Below the pieces are notes generated by a model that searched no databases, had not been told where the DNA came from, and was given only the letters and a program-made list of their open reading frames with translations. Position numbers and translations under genes: made by a program. This document shows, one piece after another, positions 37,155-46,707 of a stretch of 64,000 bases of DNA. The DNA comes from Leptolyngbyaceae cyanobacterium RM1_1_2 (lineage in GTDB: Bacteria > Cyanobacteriota > Cyanobacteriia > Phormidesmidales > Phormidesmidaceae). The stretch is taken from positions 23,737 through 87,736 of the forward strand of contig JAAUQI010000017.1 of assembly GCA_012032345.1 (NCBI GenBank). Reading direction: 5' to 3'. The first letter of the stretch is position 1; each line of letters begins with the position of its first letter.

Positions 37155-37220
37155 CCCCCAACCACGTCAACAGTTTTAGCATACGCTACCGTGAAAGCTG
37201 TGCGGGTGGCCTGGAAAAAA

Positions 37221-37622
37221 CTAGTGCTGGCTCAGCGCCGCCATCAAAGCTGATAAAGCCTGATCTTCAGATGGAGTCACCTTGCGATCGAGTAGAGCAA
37301 TGCTCACCGCCTTGGGCAAAGCGATCGCGGCTACGTCACCATCGAGCGCTTCCATCAGCAAGTCGAGCGACTGAGGTACTTTCAACGCTGCTCCAATACC
37401 GTCAATCAGGCCCGCTTCAAACCCCATCGTCTGTAGGTGAGAGCGAACACCAAGCCAGCCAACAGGCCCTGCCGGATTACCCACCTGAATCACATAGGCC
37501 AGCAGCCGCTGTAGCTGTGACTGCTGTTTGGGCGTAAAGCCAGCGATCGCCTGCAGGCTGCTTTTTTCACCAGCTTCAGCATGAAGATGCTGCAAAATTT
37601 TATCCCAGTCAGCAATCTCCAA
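37221..37622 (-). CDS. Hypothetical soluble protein, 133 aa
   Basis: Helical and acidic, with QQSQLQRLLAYVIQVGNPAGPVGW and MGFEAGLIDGIGAALKVPQSLDLLMEALDGD. The two halves look like TerB-like or tandem helical folds, but I cannot assign a family. No signal peptide. It is convergent with the small gene at 37029 and 121 bases from the end of the large membrane gene. Confidence 0.6.
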   Translation of the reverse strand: MEIADWDKILQHLHAEAGEKSSLQAIAGFTPKQQSQLQRLLAYVIQVGNPAGPVGWLGVRSHLQTMGFEAGLIDGIGAALKVPQSLDLLMEALDGDVAAIALPKAVSIALLDRKVTPSEDQALSALMAALSQH

Positions 37623-37743
37623 GTACGAAGGGTCTTGCCATGGCTATGACCGGGGGCAGTTGTACTCTTTCATTATGCTGGCCTTCATTTTGGATTGGTA
37701 TGAGCATCCCTAGCCTAGCTGAAAGACTGAATCCACCAGCAAA

Positions 37744-39566
37744 TTACTTGTTGACGAATCCTGCCGCAACCCCTTCTTCTGGGTTTCTGAGAACTACATT
37801 CTCTCTAGGTGAGGCAGCACAGGGCAGGTAAGAATACCAGCACAAATTTAGTAAATCTTGAGGGGACGATTTAGGATAAAAGAAACTGATTTGGTTGACT
37901 TCTTGAAAGAGTATAGTTGCGCCAGGTAAAAGCGGGGGAAGTAACAAACCTGATTTTTTCAAGAAAGGCTGATGGAAACAGATAGCTAAAGCTATGCCCA
38001 GGAAGAATACCGTGGCTCCATAAACGTACTTTTCCCAGAATAAAAAATGTCTATTTAGAAAGAAAAACATTTGGTTTTCTGTTAAAGGTAGAGCTTTGCG
38101 ATCGCTTTGACGAGAACGAATTAAGTAAGCTGCTCTTTTCGATAAATACACAGCAAACCAACAGGGGACAATCAAAAAATAACCTATTCCAAATCTAAGA
38201 ATATTATCGTGGCTAGTAAGCATTAAAAAAGAGATTCCTGATAGCCCAAACGCAGGTACCCAAATATCTGCTGTAGTGCCTGAGCGAATTGCCTTCACAA
38301 GAAAATAAGCTCCCAGCCAGAATGAAATGCAGCTTAGAACTAAAACAATCAAAAGTTTAGGAGAAGACGAAAATAAATACAGCCATTTTTGAACAAAACT
38401 GCTATCTTCGACAACACCCTGAGTAATCATCTCTAACTCTTGTATGCTATCAGCTTCTTCAACCAGCCAGGGCACATCTAAACACATAAATCTAGACGGG
38501 TAAAGCGGACATCCAGATGAGATAACGCTGAGTGCTATGAAAGGTGACAGCAAGGTCAACGAAAACAGTCCAGAAAATATCCAGCGGCGAAGGTTTAAGC
38601 CATCTTTAAGGCTGTAGACTAAAATACTGACAGCTAGCAGTGGTAAAGCAGTTATCTTTATTGTAACAGCGGCAGTGGATAAGAAAAGCAAAGCTACGCG
38701 CTCGTCAATAACAGGAGGTCTTGCTTCAGCTTTAGACCCTGATTTTGTAGTATCTATCGTGATAGCTATAGTAAGCCAGATAATGATGCCAGTTATGAAG
38801 CTCACTGGAACATCAGGAGAGAATGAGACCACGATGAATGCCCCCTTGGCTGTAATAAGGGGCTGAATCAGAATGTAGTTAAGTACAAGAAGAAATAAGA
38901 ATATCAAAAGAAAGCCATCGGCAATTTCCAGTGCCTTTCTACGTAGCTTAAAGATCAGATAAAAGACATGAAGAACGGCTATAAATAGAATGAAGCCGTT
39001 GGTTACTGCGCCTATGCGATCGCCTAAAAAAGTATTTATTAAAGAAGCCGAGAAAGCAAACCAGGATGAGACCTTACCGAGATGGGAGTTAATAAGGGCA
39101 ATACCGGGAACTGCGCCAAAATCAGAAAGCCATCGGATGGAACCTAATGGTAATTGCCTGTGTCATACCAGATAATTTGCTGACTTAGAAAAATAGCTAC
39201 GAAAGCAAATATGCCAAAGATAGCCACAGCAGAGATAATCGTCCAAATCTTCGACGAAAATAAGGAATCTGACAGAAAAGATGGCAAAAGTGATAGCTTA
39301 AGTAATCGCCTTTGCGTTTTGAGGTCAAACAATGAAAGACCAGCAGTTCCCAGATAAAAAGTTAATGCAGTGGGTAAAAAGATTGGAAAAACAATTGATA
39401 AAGCGGTAAATGCCATACAGAAAAAAGAAATGCCTAGCCAGACTGCTAAGAAAATCAGATTGCCACTGTCTCCAAAACGGTTGATTTTCAGAAGACTTGC
39501 CAAAGCTGAACCCACCGGGAAGCAGGTTGCAAGCAAAAACATCCAGGCGATGAAAAAATATAGCAT
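37744..39566 (-). CDS. Large polytopic membrane protein (LIC_10190-like), frameshifted
   Basis: The first part (39566-39144) has four helices and ends QQIIWYDTGNYH at an apparent stop. The frame then shifts: IRWLSDFGAVPGIALINSHLG, FLGDRIGAVTNGFILFIAVLHVF and on through about ten more helices to 37744. One base missing at about 39143 (TTAGG) joins the two exactly; the span of 1823 bases is one short of a multiple of three. The intact protein has 607 residues. The motif WYDTGNYHYP-like plus IRWLSDFGAVPG is typical of the LIC_10190 membrane family, related to glycosyltransferase-like (GT-C) proteins. The substrate is unknown. Confidence 0.75.
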
Positions 39567-39843
39567 TTTGATTCTTCAAAGTACGGGAATCGAGAGCGTC
39601 GTTTTATTCTCTAGAGACTACTTCAAAGCACAGCTTTCAGGTTTAAGGACTCCTGTGGACACCCAGGTGAGATGAAACTACCCATCAAAACCCTCTCTCA
39701 GCTCCTCCCTTCAAATAGCTTGAGAGAGCCAACATAGATAGGTTCACGTTTCTGTAGCAACTAAGCTGTTACAGAATAAACAGAACGTTACTTTGTGAAG
39801 CTTAATTCTATTGTGTTTGAGCCGAATATCCGTTTAATTTAAT

Positions 39844-39945
39844 ACCAATTACGTTTGAAAATTTATTTATTGAATGCTCAAAACTTTTTAGCAGTGGGGC
39901 TTTGAGAAATTATAAAGACGCGCACTATATAAAAAAACGGTGTGA
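39844..39945 (+). repeat. Dispersed repeat family C, copy 2
   Basis: ACCAATTACGTTTGA ... GGGGCTTTGAGAAATTATAAAGACGC-type sequence matching 10555-10655. Located in a 690-base spacer (39567-40254) that contains no credible gene. Confidence 0.65.
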
Positions 39946-39952
39946 GCAACCC

Positions 39953-39987
39953 AAAAAAGGCGATCGCAGTATTCATTGCGATCGCCT
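39953..39987 (-). terminator. HIP1-based hairpin, minus-strand terminator
   Basis: Perfect 10-bp stem GGCGATCGCA / TGCGATCGCC (39959-39968, 39977-39986) with eight-base loop. On the minus strand it is followed by TTTTTT, so it fits a terminator for minus-strand transcription coming from the SLH gene. Confidence 0.65.
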
Positions 39988-40254
39988 GGAAACAGAAGTC
40001 AAGAAGCAACACTGAGTTTCGGATGTTGCCAATACTCAGCAGCGGAAATTCACCCTGTATTGGCGAGTAAATATTCCCCAATAGAGTCGCAGGGAGCGCT
40101 GACGGTTTTGGCTTCGACTCCGCTCAGGCCGCCTAGTCCATGAGACGGTTGCCTGCCGTAGCTAGATTAATGCCTCGCAGTAGGGGTAATGATTTTTTGA
40201 CTACGGCAAATGGAGGAAGCTACCGGGTAAGCCTAGGACACTTGCTGAAAGTAC

Positions 40255-40716
40255 TTAGTCATCACAGATTTCAGCAGCAGGTAAGCTGCCTTCTAGCTCG
40301 GTTAGCATCCCGTCGAGGCAGGAAAGCTGCTGTTGTAAATCTTGCTGAGTCGCTAGTATGGCTGCTGACTCACTTTGAGCCTCAGAAGACTGAACTAGCT
40401 GTACCAGCGTATCTAAGCAGGCATTCACGGCAGCGGCAAACTCATAGCGAGTGAGGGGCTGATCGCCGCGAAAAGTGCCGTCAGGATAGCCCGCAATACA
40501 GCCATAATTTTCTACCAGGCGCTGCACAGCTGTATAAGCCCAGTGGTTAGGCGATAAATCAATCGGCTGGAATCCTCTTGGCGATATTTGGGGCGATATT
40601 TGGGGCGATATTTGGGTAACTGAGTCGGACGCTGGCACGGGCGCTGCGATCGCGGCTGCAGCGCCTACCCAAGCGGCTCCCACGGCTCCGGCTAATATCC
40701 GAAAAATCACTTTCAT
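40255..40716 (-). CDS. SLH-domain protein, probable truncated porin N-terminus
   Basis: 153 residues. Signal peptide (MKVIFRILAGAVGAAWVGAAAAIAAP), a short QISPQISPQISPRG repeat (12-bp DNA repeats GGGGCGATATTT), then one SLH domain (HWAYTAVQRLVENYGCIAGYPDGTFRGDQPLTRYEFAAAVNACLD) and a coiled-coil start (LATQQDLQQQLSCLDGMLTELE). In cyanobacteria this order usually introduces a large OprB-type outer-membrane porin of about 500 residues; here the barrel is absent. Either a stand-alone SLH protein or a truncation. Confidence 0.75.
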   Translation of the reverse strand: MKVIFRILAGAVGAAWVGAAAAIAAPVPASDSVTQISPQISPQISPRGFQPIDLSPNHWAYTAVQRLVENYGCIAGYPDGTFRGDQPLTRYEFAAAVNACLDTLVQLVQSSEAQSESAAILATQQDLQQQLSCLDGMLTELEGSLPAAEICDD

Positions 40717-40837
40717 ATCTAATCTCGCTGATGACAGAGGTCAAGAGTCAACGCTAGAGCAGCCCTTACCTGATAGCATAAACAAATTGCTCGGCCAGAG
40801 ATCTCTCACTCCATACTGACGCAGCTTAAGCGCATCT

Positions 40838-41755
40838 GTGCCCGTGATGACTACCGTTACCGTTCCGGCCACAACCGCCAACATTGGTCCTGGCTTTGAC
40901 TGCCTGGGGGCTGCCCTCAGCCTCTACAACCGCTTTCATTTTTCTCAGCTAGATGCAGCAGCTAGATTTGAGATTCAGGTCAGGGGGCTGGCCGCCGAGC
41001 GAGTTTCTACAGAGTCAGACAACCTGGCCTACCAGGCATTTTTAAAATTGTTTCGGCACATTGACCAAGGCCCCCCACCGATTCGCCTTGAAATTGATCT
41101 GGCAGTTCCTCTTGCCCGGGGCCTAGGCAGTTCCTCAACAGCAATTGTGGGTGGCCTACTGGGCGCAAATGCGATCGCGGGTTTCCCACTCGATCGCTCT
41201 GAAATTATAGCCTTGGCGATCGCCATAGAGGGACATCCTGACAATGTCGTGCCGGCCCTGCTGGGTCGCTGTTGTCTAGCTGCGACTGGCAGCAGCGATC
41301 GCTGGGTAATTTGTGATGTCCCCTGGCACGACTCGATCAAGGTAGTGGTAGCAGTGCCGGATTTTGAACTCTCAACGGCTACCGCTCGTCAGGTTTTACC
41401 GAACAGCTACACCAAAGCCGACGCCATTTTTAATGCGGCTCATCTGGGGCTGCTGCTGCGGGGGTTAGAGACGGGTGAACCAGACTGGTTAGCGGCGGCA
41501 CTCAGCGATCGCATTCATCAGCCCTACCGCAAAGTACTGATTCCAGGTTACGACGCCCTGCATCAGGCTGCGATCGCAGCAGGTGCCTATGGACTCGTCA
41601 TCAGCGGGGCTGGCCCCACCTTGTTGACGCTGACGGCTGATTCAGCAGCCGAACCTGTTGCTCAAGCCATGACTCAAACTTGGAAAAAATCAGGGATTGC
41701 TGCGGTAGCTCACATTTTGGCAGTTGATGCAAATGGTGCCCAAATAAATCACTAG
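40838..41755 (+). CDS. thrB: Homoserine kinase
   Basis: GHMP kinase of threonine synthesis. 305 residues with the family openings TVTVPATTANIGPGFDCLGAALSLYN and the ATP loop VPLARGLGSSSTAIVGGL, and the C-terminal GAYGLVISGAGPTLLTL. Starts at GTG 40838 or ATG 40847; the longer version has the usual length before VTVPATTAN. The gene is preceded by the divergent SLH gene and followed by a 215-base spacer. Confidence 0.95.
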   Translation: MPVMTTVTVPATTANIGPGFDCLGAALSLYNRFHFSQLDAAARFEIQVRGLAAERVSTESDNLAYQAFLKLFRHIDQGPPPIRLEIDLAVPLARGLGSSSTAIVGGLLGANAIAGFPLDRSEIIALAIAIEGHPDNVVPALLGRCCLAATGSSDRWVICDVPWHDSIKVVVAVPDFELSTATARQVLPNSYTKADAIFNAAHLGLLLRGLETGEPDWLAAALSDRIHQPYRKVLIPGYDALHQAAIAAGAYGLVISGAGPTLLTLTADSAAEPVAQAMTQTWKKSGIAAVAHILAVDANGAQINH

Positions 41756-41971
41756 AGCAGTAATGCTGCTCTAGCTTTGTCTGGTCTGATCAATTTTGTA
41801 AGCTGCTAAAGATGTTGCAAAGCTTCAACACAATTTCTGAAATTTTTGGGTATTCTGAGCCAGAAACTCTTTTATAAAATCTGCGTAATTCTTAAAGACT
41901 GTCTGTGTAACTGGCCCTAAGCACAAGATAGGTTTTACCCTGAATATTAATCAATGTCTCCTTCTTAATTT

Positions 41972-43720
41972 ATGCAAAGTGTCCAAGTCGGTGTACTGCT
42001 GCTGAACGAGGCAGGTCAGATCACTTTTGCCAATCCTGCCGCAGTCAACTTACTTGGCTTACCCAATAGCTATATGGGTAAGCTATTGAGCAGTCAGATT
42101 CAGCTTGTAGACCGGCAGGGGGAATCTGTGTCGCTTGGGCAGTTGCCGATTCAACAAACTTTGGCAACGGGGCAGCCTACTTATGATGTAGTGCTGGGGA
42201 TAAAACTGGCTACTCAGGCACTTCCCCGCTGGCTCCGATTTGACGTAGATTTGCAAAGCAGTTCAAACAGCAGTTCAAACAGGGCGATCGCGCCTATTAC
42301 TCAGCTTATTTGCACCTGCGTTGAGCTAGCTCCAGCCGATCAGCAAGGGCATTCAAAATTAGCAGATGGCGCTATGCTTGCCTATATGGGGCATGAACTG
42401 CGAACGCCGCTCAACGCTATTTTGGGATTTACTCAGCTAATGCAGCGAGATCCAGCCTTGGCAGAGAATCACCGTGAGCTGCTGAATATTATTGAGCGCA
42501 GTGGCGAGCAACTGCTAAGTCTAATCAGTGATTTAGTTGAGTTAGGCAAAATTCAAGCAGGCCAGATAAATTTGAATCTGGCCCCTTTAAACCTGCAAAG
42601 TTTGCTGATGGGGCTTGAGCAGATGCTATGCCTTAAGGCTGAGGCGCAAGGACTCAAGCTGCGCTTTGAGCTAGCGGCGGGGATGCCAACTTACATCGAA
42701 GCAGACGAGGGCAAGCTACGTCAGAGTTTGCTGAGTTTAATCAGCAGTCTGATTAAACTTTCTCAGACCGAGCCAGTTCAAATAAATATTCAATCTGTAG
42801 CTTCTGATTCCTTAAATGCGGCGGTACTGCGGTTGCAGATACAGAGTACGACAGCTAACGCAACCCAAGTTCGATCGCAGCTCTCAACCGCTACTCAACC
42901 ACAAAATCCCGATAGCTGGAACTTGAGATTTACAATTAGCCAAAAACTTATTCAAATGCTGGGCGGAGCCTTGCACCTGGGTGCCGCAGGCGATTTGATT
43001 GCAGTTTGCGAACTGCCTATTGTCCTGCTAAAGGCAAATCCTTTAGAAACTAAAGTGCAGAGCCAGGTCAAAGTAATTGGACTGGCTCTAAATCAGCCCG
43101 CCTACAAAATTTTGGTTGCCGATGATGATGCCGTCAGTCGATTGCTCATGGTCAAACTTTTAAAGGAGGCTGGCTTTAAAGTCAAACAGGCAGTAGACGG
43201 GCAGCAGGCTGTTCAGCTTTGGCAAGAGTATCAGCCCGATCTGATCTGTATGGACATGCGGATGCCTAAGATGGATGGCTACGAAGCGACTCAGCAAATC
43301 AGAGTGCAGGCTCCTACTTTACCAATTTTGGTGCTGACAGCTAACGAGCTAACACCCGACCAGGTTCGGGCTGGTCAGTGGCATGATCTGGTGCCTAAGC
43401 CGATTCGACGAGATCTGCTGTTAGACAGGCTGCAGCAGCATTTAGAGCTGGAGTATCGATATGAGCAACCAGCCTCAGCGGTCGAACCGTCCGCTATGCT
43501 GCTGGATCTACAGATTGAGACGCTACAGCAGATGCCCGCTGTCTGGCTACAAGATGTCTATCAGGCTGCTGCTCAGGGCAGCGATCGCTTAATTTATCAA
43601 ATGGCACAGCAACTCCCGGCAGAAAAAACAGCGCTGGCAAGAGCTTTAACGGCTCTTGCCGATGAGTTCCAGTTTGATCAAATTTTAAAGTGTTTACAGC
43701 GGGCAGGCTTAGAGTCCTAG
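41972..43720 (+). CDS. Hybrid histidine kinase with degenerate ATPase domain
   Basis: 582 residues. PAS-like start (VGVLLLNEAGQITFANPAAVNLLGL), HisKA with intact phospho-site GHELRTPLNAILGF, and a region where HATPase should be. There the N box reads DEGKLRQSLLSLISSLIKL without its Asn, and no D-x-G-x-G or G-x-G-x-G loops can be found. A normal receiver follows (LVADDDAVSRLLMVKLLKEAGF, MDMRMPKMDGYE, VLTANE, PKPI), then a C-terminal helical extension that could be an Hpt-like module but has no clear His. It may be phosphorylated in trans or act as a scaffold. Directly followed by a REC-GGDEF-EAL gene 21 bases away. Confidence 0.82.
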   Translation: MQSVQVGVLLLNEAGQITFANPAAVNLLGLPNSYMGKLLSSQIQLVDRQGESVSLGQLPIQQTLATGQPTYDVVLGIKLATQALPRWLRFDVDLQSSSNSSSNRAIAPITQLICTCVELAPADQQGHSKLADGAMLAYMGHELRTPLNAILGFTQLMQRDPALAENHRELLNIIERSGEQLLSLISDLVELGKIQAGQINLNLAPLNLQSLLMGLEQMLCLKAEAQGLKLRFELAAGMPTYIEADEGKLRQSLLSLISSLIKLSQTEPVQINIQSVASDSLNAAVLRLQIQSTTANATQVRSQLSTATQPQNPDSWNLRFTISQKLIQMLGGALHLGAAGDLIAVCELPIVLLKANPLETKVQSQVKVIGLALNQPAYKILVADDDAVSRLLMVKLLKEAGFKVKQAVDGQQAVQLWQEYQPDLICMDMRMPKMDGYEATQQIRVQAPTLPILVLTANELTPDQVRAGQWHDLVPKPIRRDLLLDRLQQHLELEYRYEQPASAVEPSAMLLDLQIETLQQMPAVWLQDVYQAAAQGSDRLIYQMAQQLPAEKTALARALTALADEFQFDQILKCLQRAGLES

Positions 43721-43741
43721 TCAGCGCCGGAGAAAGACGTT

Positions 43742-45529
43742 ATGCAAAGTCCCTCTGTCACCAGCAGCATTCTAATCGTGGATGATAACCCCGACAATCT
43801 GCGCTTGCTCTCTGAGGTATTAACTCACGAAGGCTATGAGGTGCGCAAGGCAACCAGCGGGTCAATGGCTATTAAGTCGGTACAGACGCTGCTGCCCGAT
43901 TTAATTCTGCTGGATATTTTGATGCCTGAGATGAGTGGCTATGAGGTGTGTCAGCAGCTTAAGACTAACCCCCTAACCACAGCAGCTCCAATTATTTTTC
44001 TCAGCGCCCTCAACGATCCGTTTGACAAAGTCAAAGCCTTTAACGTGGGCGCTGCTGACTACATCGCTAAACCTTTTCAGTTTGAAGAGGTGATTGCCAG
44101 GGTACGTCATCAGCTTGCCCTTCGATCGGCTCAGCGGGAGCTAGAAACGCTCAACTCGGAGCTTGAAGAACGGGTTAAAGAAAGGACGCAGCAGCTAGAA
44201 CTTGCCAATGCTCAGCTTTTGGAACTTGCTTTTCAAGATCGACTCACGGGGCTACCGAATCGAACTCTATTCGTACAGCAGCTTGAGAAAAAGCTGTTTA
44301 AGGCACAGGCTTCAGAAGATTATGGCTTTGCGGTGATGTTTATAGACTGCGATCGCTTCAGAACTATCAATGACGCCTTGGGTCACGATGCTGGTGACCA
44401 GCTGCTGAAAAACGTAGCGCAGCAGATCAAGGCTCTAATCTCAAAGCTCAATATCCTGTCTCGCTTTGGCGAAGATAAGTTTGCCCTTTTACTGACGGAG
44501 CCTGCAAATCAGCCGGCGGTTTTGCAACTGGCTGACGACATCTTGAAGTCATTTACCCAACCGTTTATTATTCGAGAGCGCGATGTTTTTCTCAGCATCA
44601 GCATTGGCATTGTTTTTGCCAATGTTCGTCATACCCAGCCGGAGCATCTGCTGCGAGAGTTAAATAAAGCTTTGCGCCAGGCTAAGCTCTCGGGTCGAGG
44701 GTGCTACCAGCTATTTGAACCCAGCTCACGTAGCGAAAGTTTGCAGGCCCTCGATCTAGAGAGAGATCTGCGAACAGCGGTTGAGCAGCAGGCGATCGCA
44801 GTCTCATATCAGCCTATTGTCAATCTTCAGAGTGGCCAGATTGCCGGTTTAGAGGCGCTTGCCTGCTGGCAGCATCCGACTCAAGGAGCCATTCAGCCAG
44901 GCGTTTTTATCAGCCTCGCTGAAGAAACCGGACTGATATCAGAAGTTGACTTTTTAGTCATGAAACAGGCAGCTCAACAACTACAGACCTGGCAAACAGA
45001 AGGACTGGTTGCCACGGATTTGTCTATCAGCCTCAATATTTCGCCCAAGCATTTAGCGCAAAATACGCTGCTGCGTCAGGTAGACTACATTCTAGAAGAG
45101 ACGGGTCTACGCCCTCAAAATCTCAGGTTAGAGATTACCGAAAGCTCTATCGTGTTTGATACTGAATTTTCAATTTCGGTACTGCAGGCTTTGCAAGAGC
45201 GAGGTTTGAAGCTGAGCCTAGATGATTTTGGCCGCAGCTATTCATCGCTCAGCGCCCTACAAAAGTTGCCAGTTAACTTTCTCAAAATTGACCCGTCTTT
45301 TGTCCAGAACCTAGAGAGCCAGCCTCTCAACGACAGCATCGCCGCGCTGATTGTGAATATTGCCCGAATAATGCAGATGGAAGTGATTGCTGAAGGCATC
45401 GAAACTTTGGGCCAGCTTACCCTGGTCAAAGAGTTAGGCTGTGAGCTAGGTCAGGGCTACTTTTTCTCTAGACCCCAAGATGCCCAGGCAACACTGGCGC
45501 TGCTGAGAAAAAAGGCCCGTTTTTTCTAA
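43742..45529 (+). CDS. Response regulator with GGDEF and EAL domains (c-di-GMP phosphodiesterase)
   Basis: 595 residues. REC domain (LIVDDNPDNLRLL, LDILMPEMSGYE, KPF), a coiled coil, then GGDEF whose signature is degenerate (RFGEDKF), so no cyclase activity is expected. EAL keeps its catalytic set: GLEALACW, SLNISPKHL, EITESS, LDDFGRSYSSL, FLKIDPSF, AEGIET and QGYFFSRP. This points to c-di-GMP breakdown regulated by phosphorylation, perhaps with signal passed from the upstream kinase-like protein in the same operon. Confidence 0.9.
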   Translation: MQSPSVTSSILIVDDNPDNLRLLSEVLTHEGYEVRKATSGSMAIKSVQTLLPDLILLDILMPEMSGYEVCQQLKTNPLTTAAPIIFLSALNDPFDKVKAFNVGAADYIAKPFQFEEVIARVRHQLALRSAQRELETLNSELEERVKERTQQLELANAQLLELAFQDRLTGLPNRTLFVQQLEKKLFKAQASEDYGFAVMFIDCDRFRTINDALGHDAGDQLLKNVAQQIKALISKLNILSRFGEDKFALLLTEPANQPAVLQLADDILKSFTQPFIIRERDVFLSISIGIVFANVRHTQPEHLLRELNKALRQAKLSGRGCYQLFEPSSRSESLQALDLERDLRTAVEQQAIAVSYQPIVNLQSGQIAGLEALACWQHPTQGAIQPGVFISLAEETGLISEVDFLVMKQAAQQLQTWQTEGLVATDLSISLNISPKHLAQNTLLRQVDYILEETGLRPQNLRLEITESSIVFDTEFSISVLQALQERGLKLSLDDFGRSYSSLSALQKLPVNFLKIDPSFVQNLESQPLNDSIAALIVNIARIMQMEVIAEGIETLGQLTLVKELGCELGQGYFFSRPQDAQATLALLRKKARFF

Positions 45530-45539
45530 ACAGAATCTT

Positions 45540-46199
45540 TTATTTAATTAGATGATGGTCTAGGGCAAAGCGAACCAGTTCGGCTCGATTATTGGTTTCG
45601 GTTTTGCGCAGCAGGCTGCTGACGTGTTTTTCAACCGTGCGGGGACTGAGGTAAAGGCGATCGCCGATTTGAGCATTGGATAGCCCCTCTGCTAACAGTA
45701 CCAAAACCTCCTGTTCTCGCGCTGTTAGATCTGGTGATAAAAACTTGGCCTGTTCAGAAGTCATAGAAAGCGGCTGTGGCGTCACCGCAGCCGCTTGTAA
45801 CTGCTGCAGCCAGGTATTTTGCATCATCTGAGTCCGCTCTAACAGGTTGCGCACTACAGCCCCAAGTTCTTCTAGCTCAAACGGTTTTGGTAAATAGGCA
45901 TCACAGCCTAGCTGATAGCCCCGGACTCGATCTTGGGTTTCGTTACGGGCTGTTAGAAAAACAACTGGGAGAAGGCGTAGAGCCGGATACTGGCGTAGTT
46001 TTTGGATTAGCTCATAGCCGTCTAGCTGAGGCATGGCAATGTCAGTAATAATCAGATGAGGCTGCTGTTTTTCAACTAACATCAGGGCTTCCCGACCGTT
46101 ACTAGCGGCTACGATGGCATAGCCCGATAGCCGCAAAAACTCTCCAATGGAGAGACGAGTGCCTTCTTCATCATCAACAACTAAGATTGTCAGCGGCAT
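45540..46199 (-). CDS. NarL/FixJ-family response regulator
   Basis: 219 residues: REC domain with ILVVDDEEG, TDIAMPQLDGYE (phospho-Asp), FLTARNE and PKPF, then a LuxR-type helix-turn-helix (LTAREQEVLVLLAEGLSNAQIGDRLYLSPRTVEKHVSSLLRKTE). Converges on the REC-GGDEF-EAL gene, 10 bases apart. Its cognate kinase is unknown; the neighbouring hybrid kinase already has its own receiver. A Ycf29-like role is possible but not shown. Confidence 0.9.
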   Translation of the reverse strand: MPLTILVVDDEEGTRLSIGEFLRLSGYAIVAASNGREALMLVEKQQPHLIITDIAMPQLDGYELIQKLRQYPALRLLPVVFLTARNETQDRVRGYQLGCDAYLPKPFELEELGAVVRNLLERTQMMQNTWLQQLQAAAVTPQPLSMTSEQAKFLSPDLTAREQEVLVLLAEGLSNAQIGDRLYLSPRTVEKHVSSLLRKTETNNRAELVRFALDHHLIK

Positions 46200-46324
46200 A
46201 GGAACTTCAGGGTCAAGTCGCTATTTCTAGCGTAGGCGAAATTCACAATCTCCAAAAGCCAAAAATCACTAAGTTTGACTAATACAGCTATTGTGTTTGG
46301 ATTATGAAAGGACTCTTGCGCAGG

Positions 46325-46374
46325 AAAAACCTTTCGTAGCTTCCTCTGCTATAGATGATTGAGAACTGCTATGG
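46325..46374 (+). repeat. Dispersed repeat family B, copy 3 (diverged)
   Basis: AAAAACCTTTCGTAGCTTCC ... GATTGAGAACTGCTATGG aligns base by base with 10353-10404 apart from a two-base gap, with perhaps two thirds identity. Confidence 0.5.
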
Positions 46375-46571
46375 CATTCAGGGGCCGTCAGTCCGGCGCT
46401 GTAGCGCCACGTCATTACTATTGTTTGCTACATTACGATGATTTTAGTAGTCAATAGCCAGTTTTACATGAGTGGCACAATTCCTGCTGCGCCTACAGGG
46501 TTGAGCAGAACTTAGCCGTACTCAAATTAACAACTTTTACTTTTATAAGATGTTATGACTACTAGAGATGA

Positions 46572-46604
46572 AGCCAGGTCGCCTCTCTGCGAGGCGACCT
46601 GGCT
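46572..46604 (+). promoter_or_regulatory. Perfect 14-bp hairpin in the leader of the AGCS transporter gene
   Basis: AGCCAGGTCGCCTC / GAGGCGACCTGGCT with loop TCTGC, about 100 bases before the start codon. No T run follows in either direction, so an ordinary terminator is unlikely; it may act in the mRNA leader. Confidence 0.5.
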
Positions 46605-46707
46605 CAAGGATTTGAACTGACGGTAAGCTGACAGTTTTTCTGGCTGAAGCAAGCCAATCAGGAAAAATGGTCAGATTGCTGACCTATTTACTACTGCCCT
46701 AAAAAAT

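Larger units (their letters stand above)
46200..46707. other. Intergenic region upstream of the AGCS transporter
   Basis: Divergent spacer of about 500 bases. It holds a family B repeat (46325-46374) and a strong hairpin (46572-46604). A GGCGCTGTAGCGCC inverted repeat is at about 46395. No coding frame longer than about 28 codons. Confidence 0.5.
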
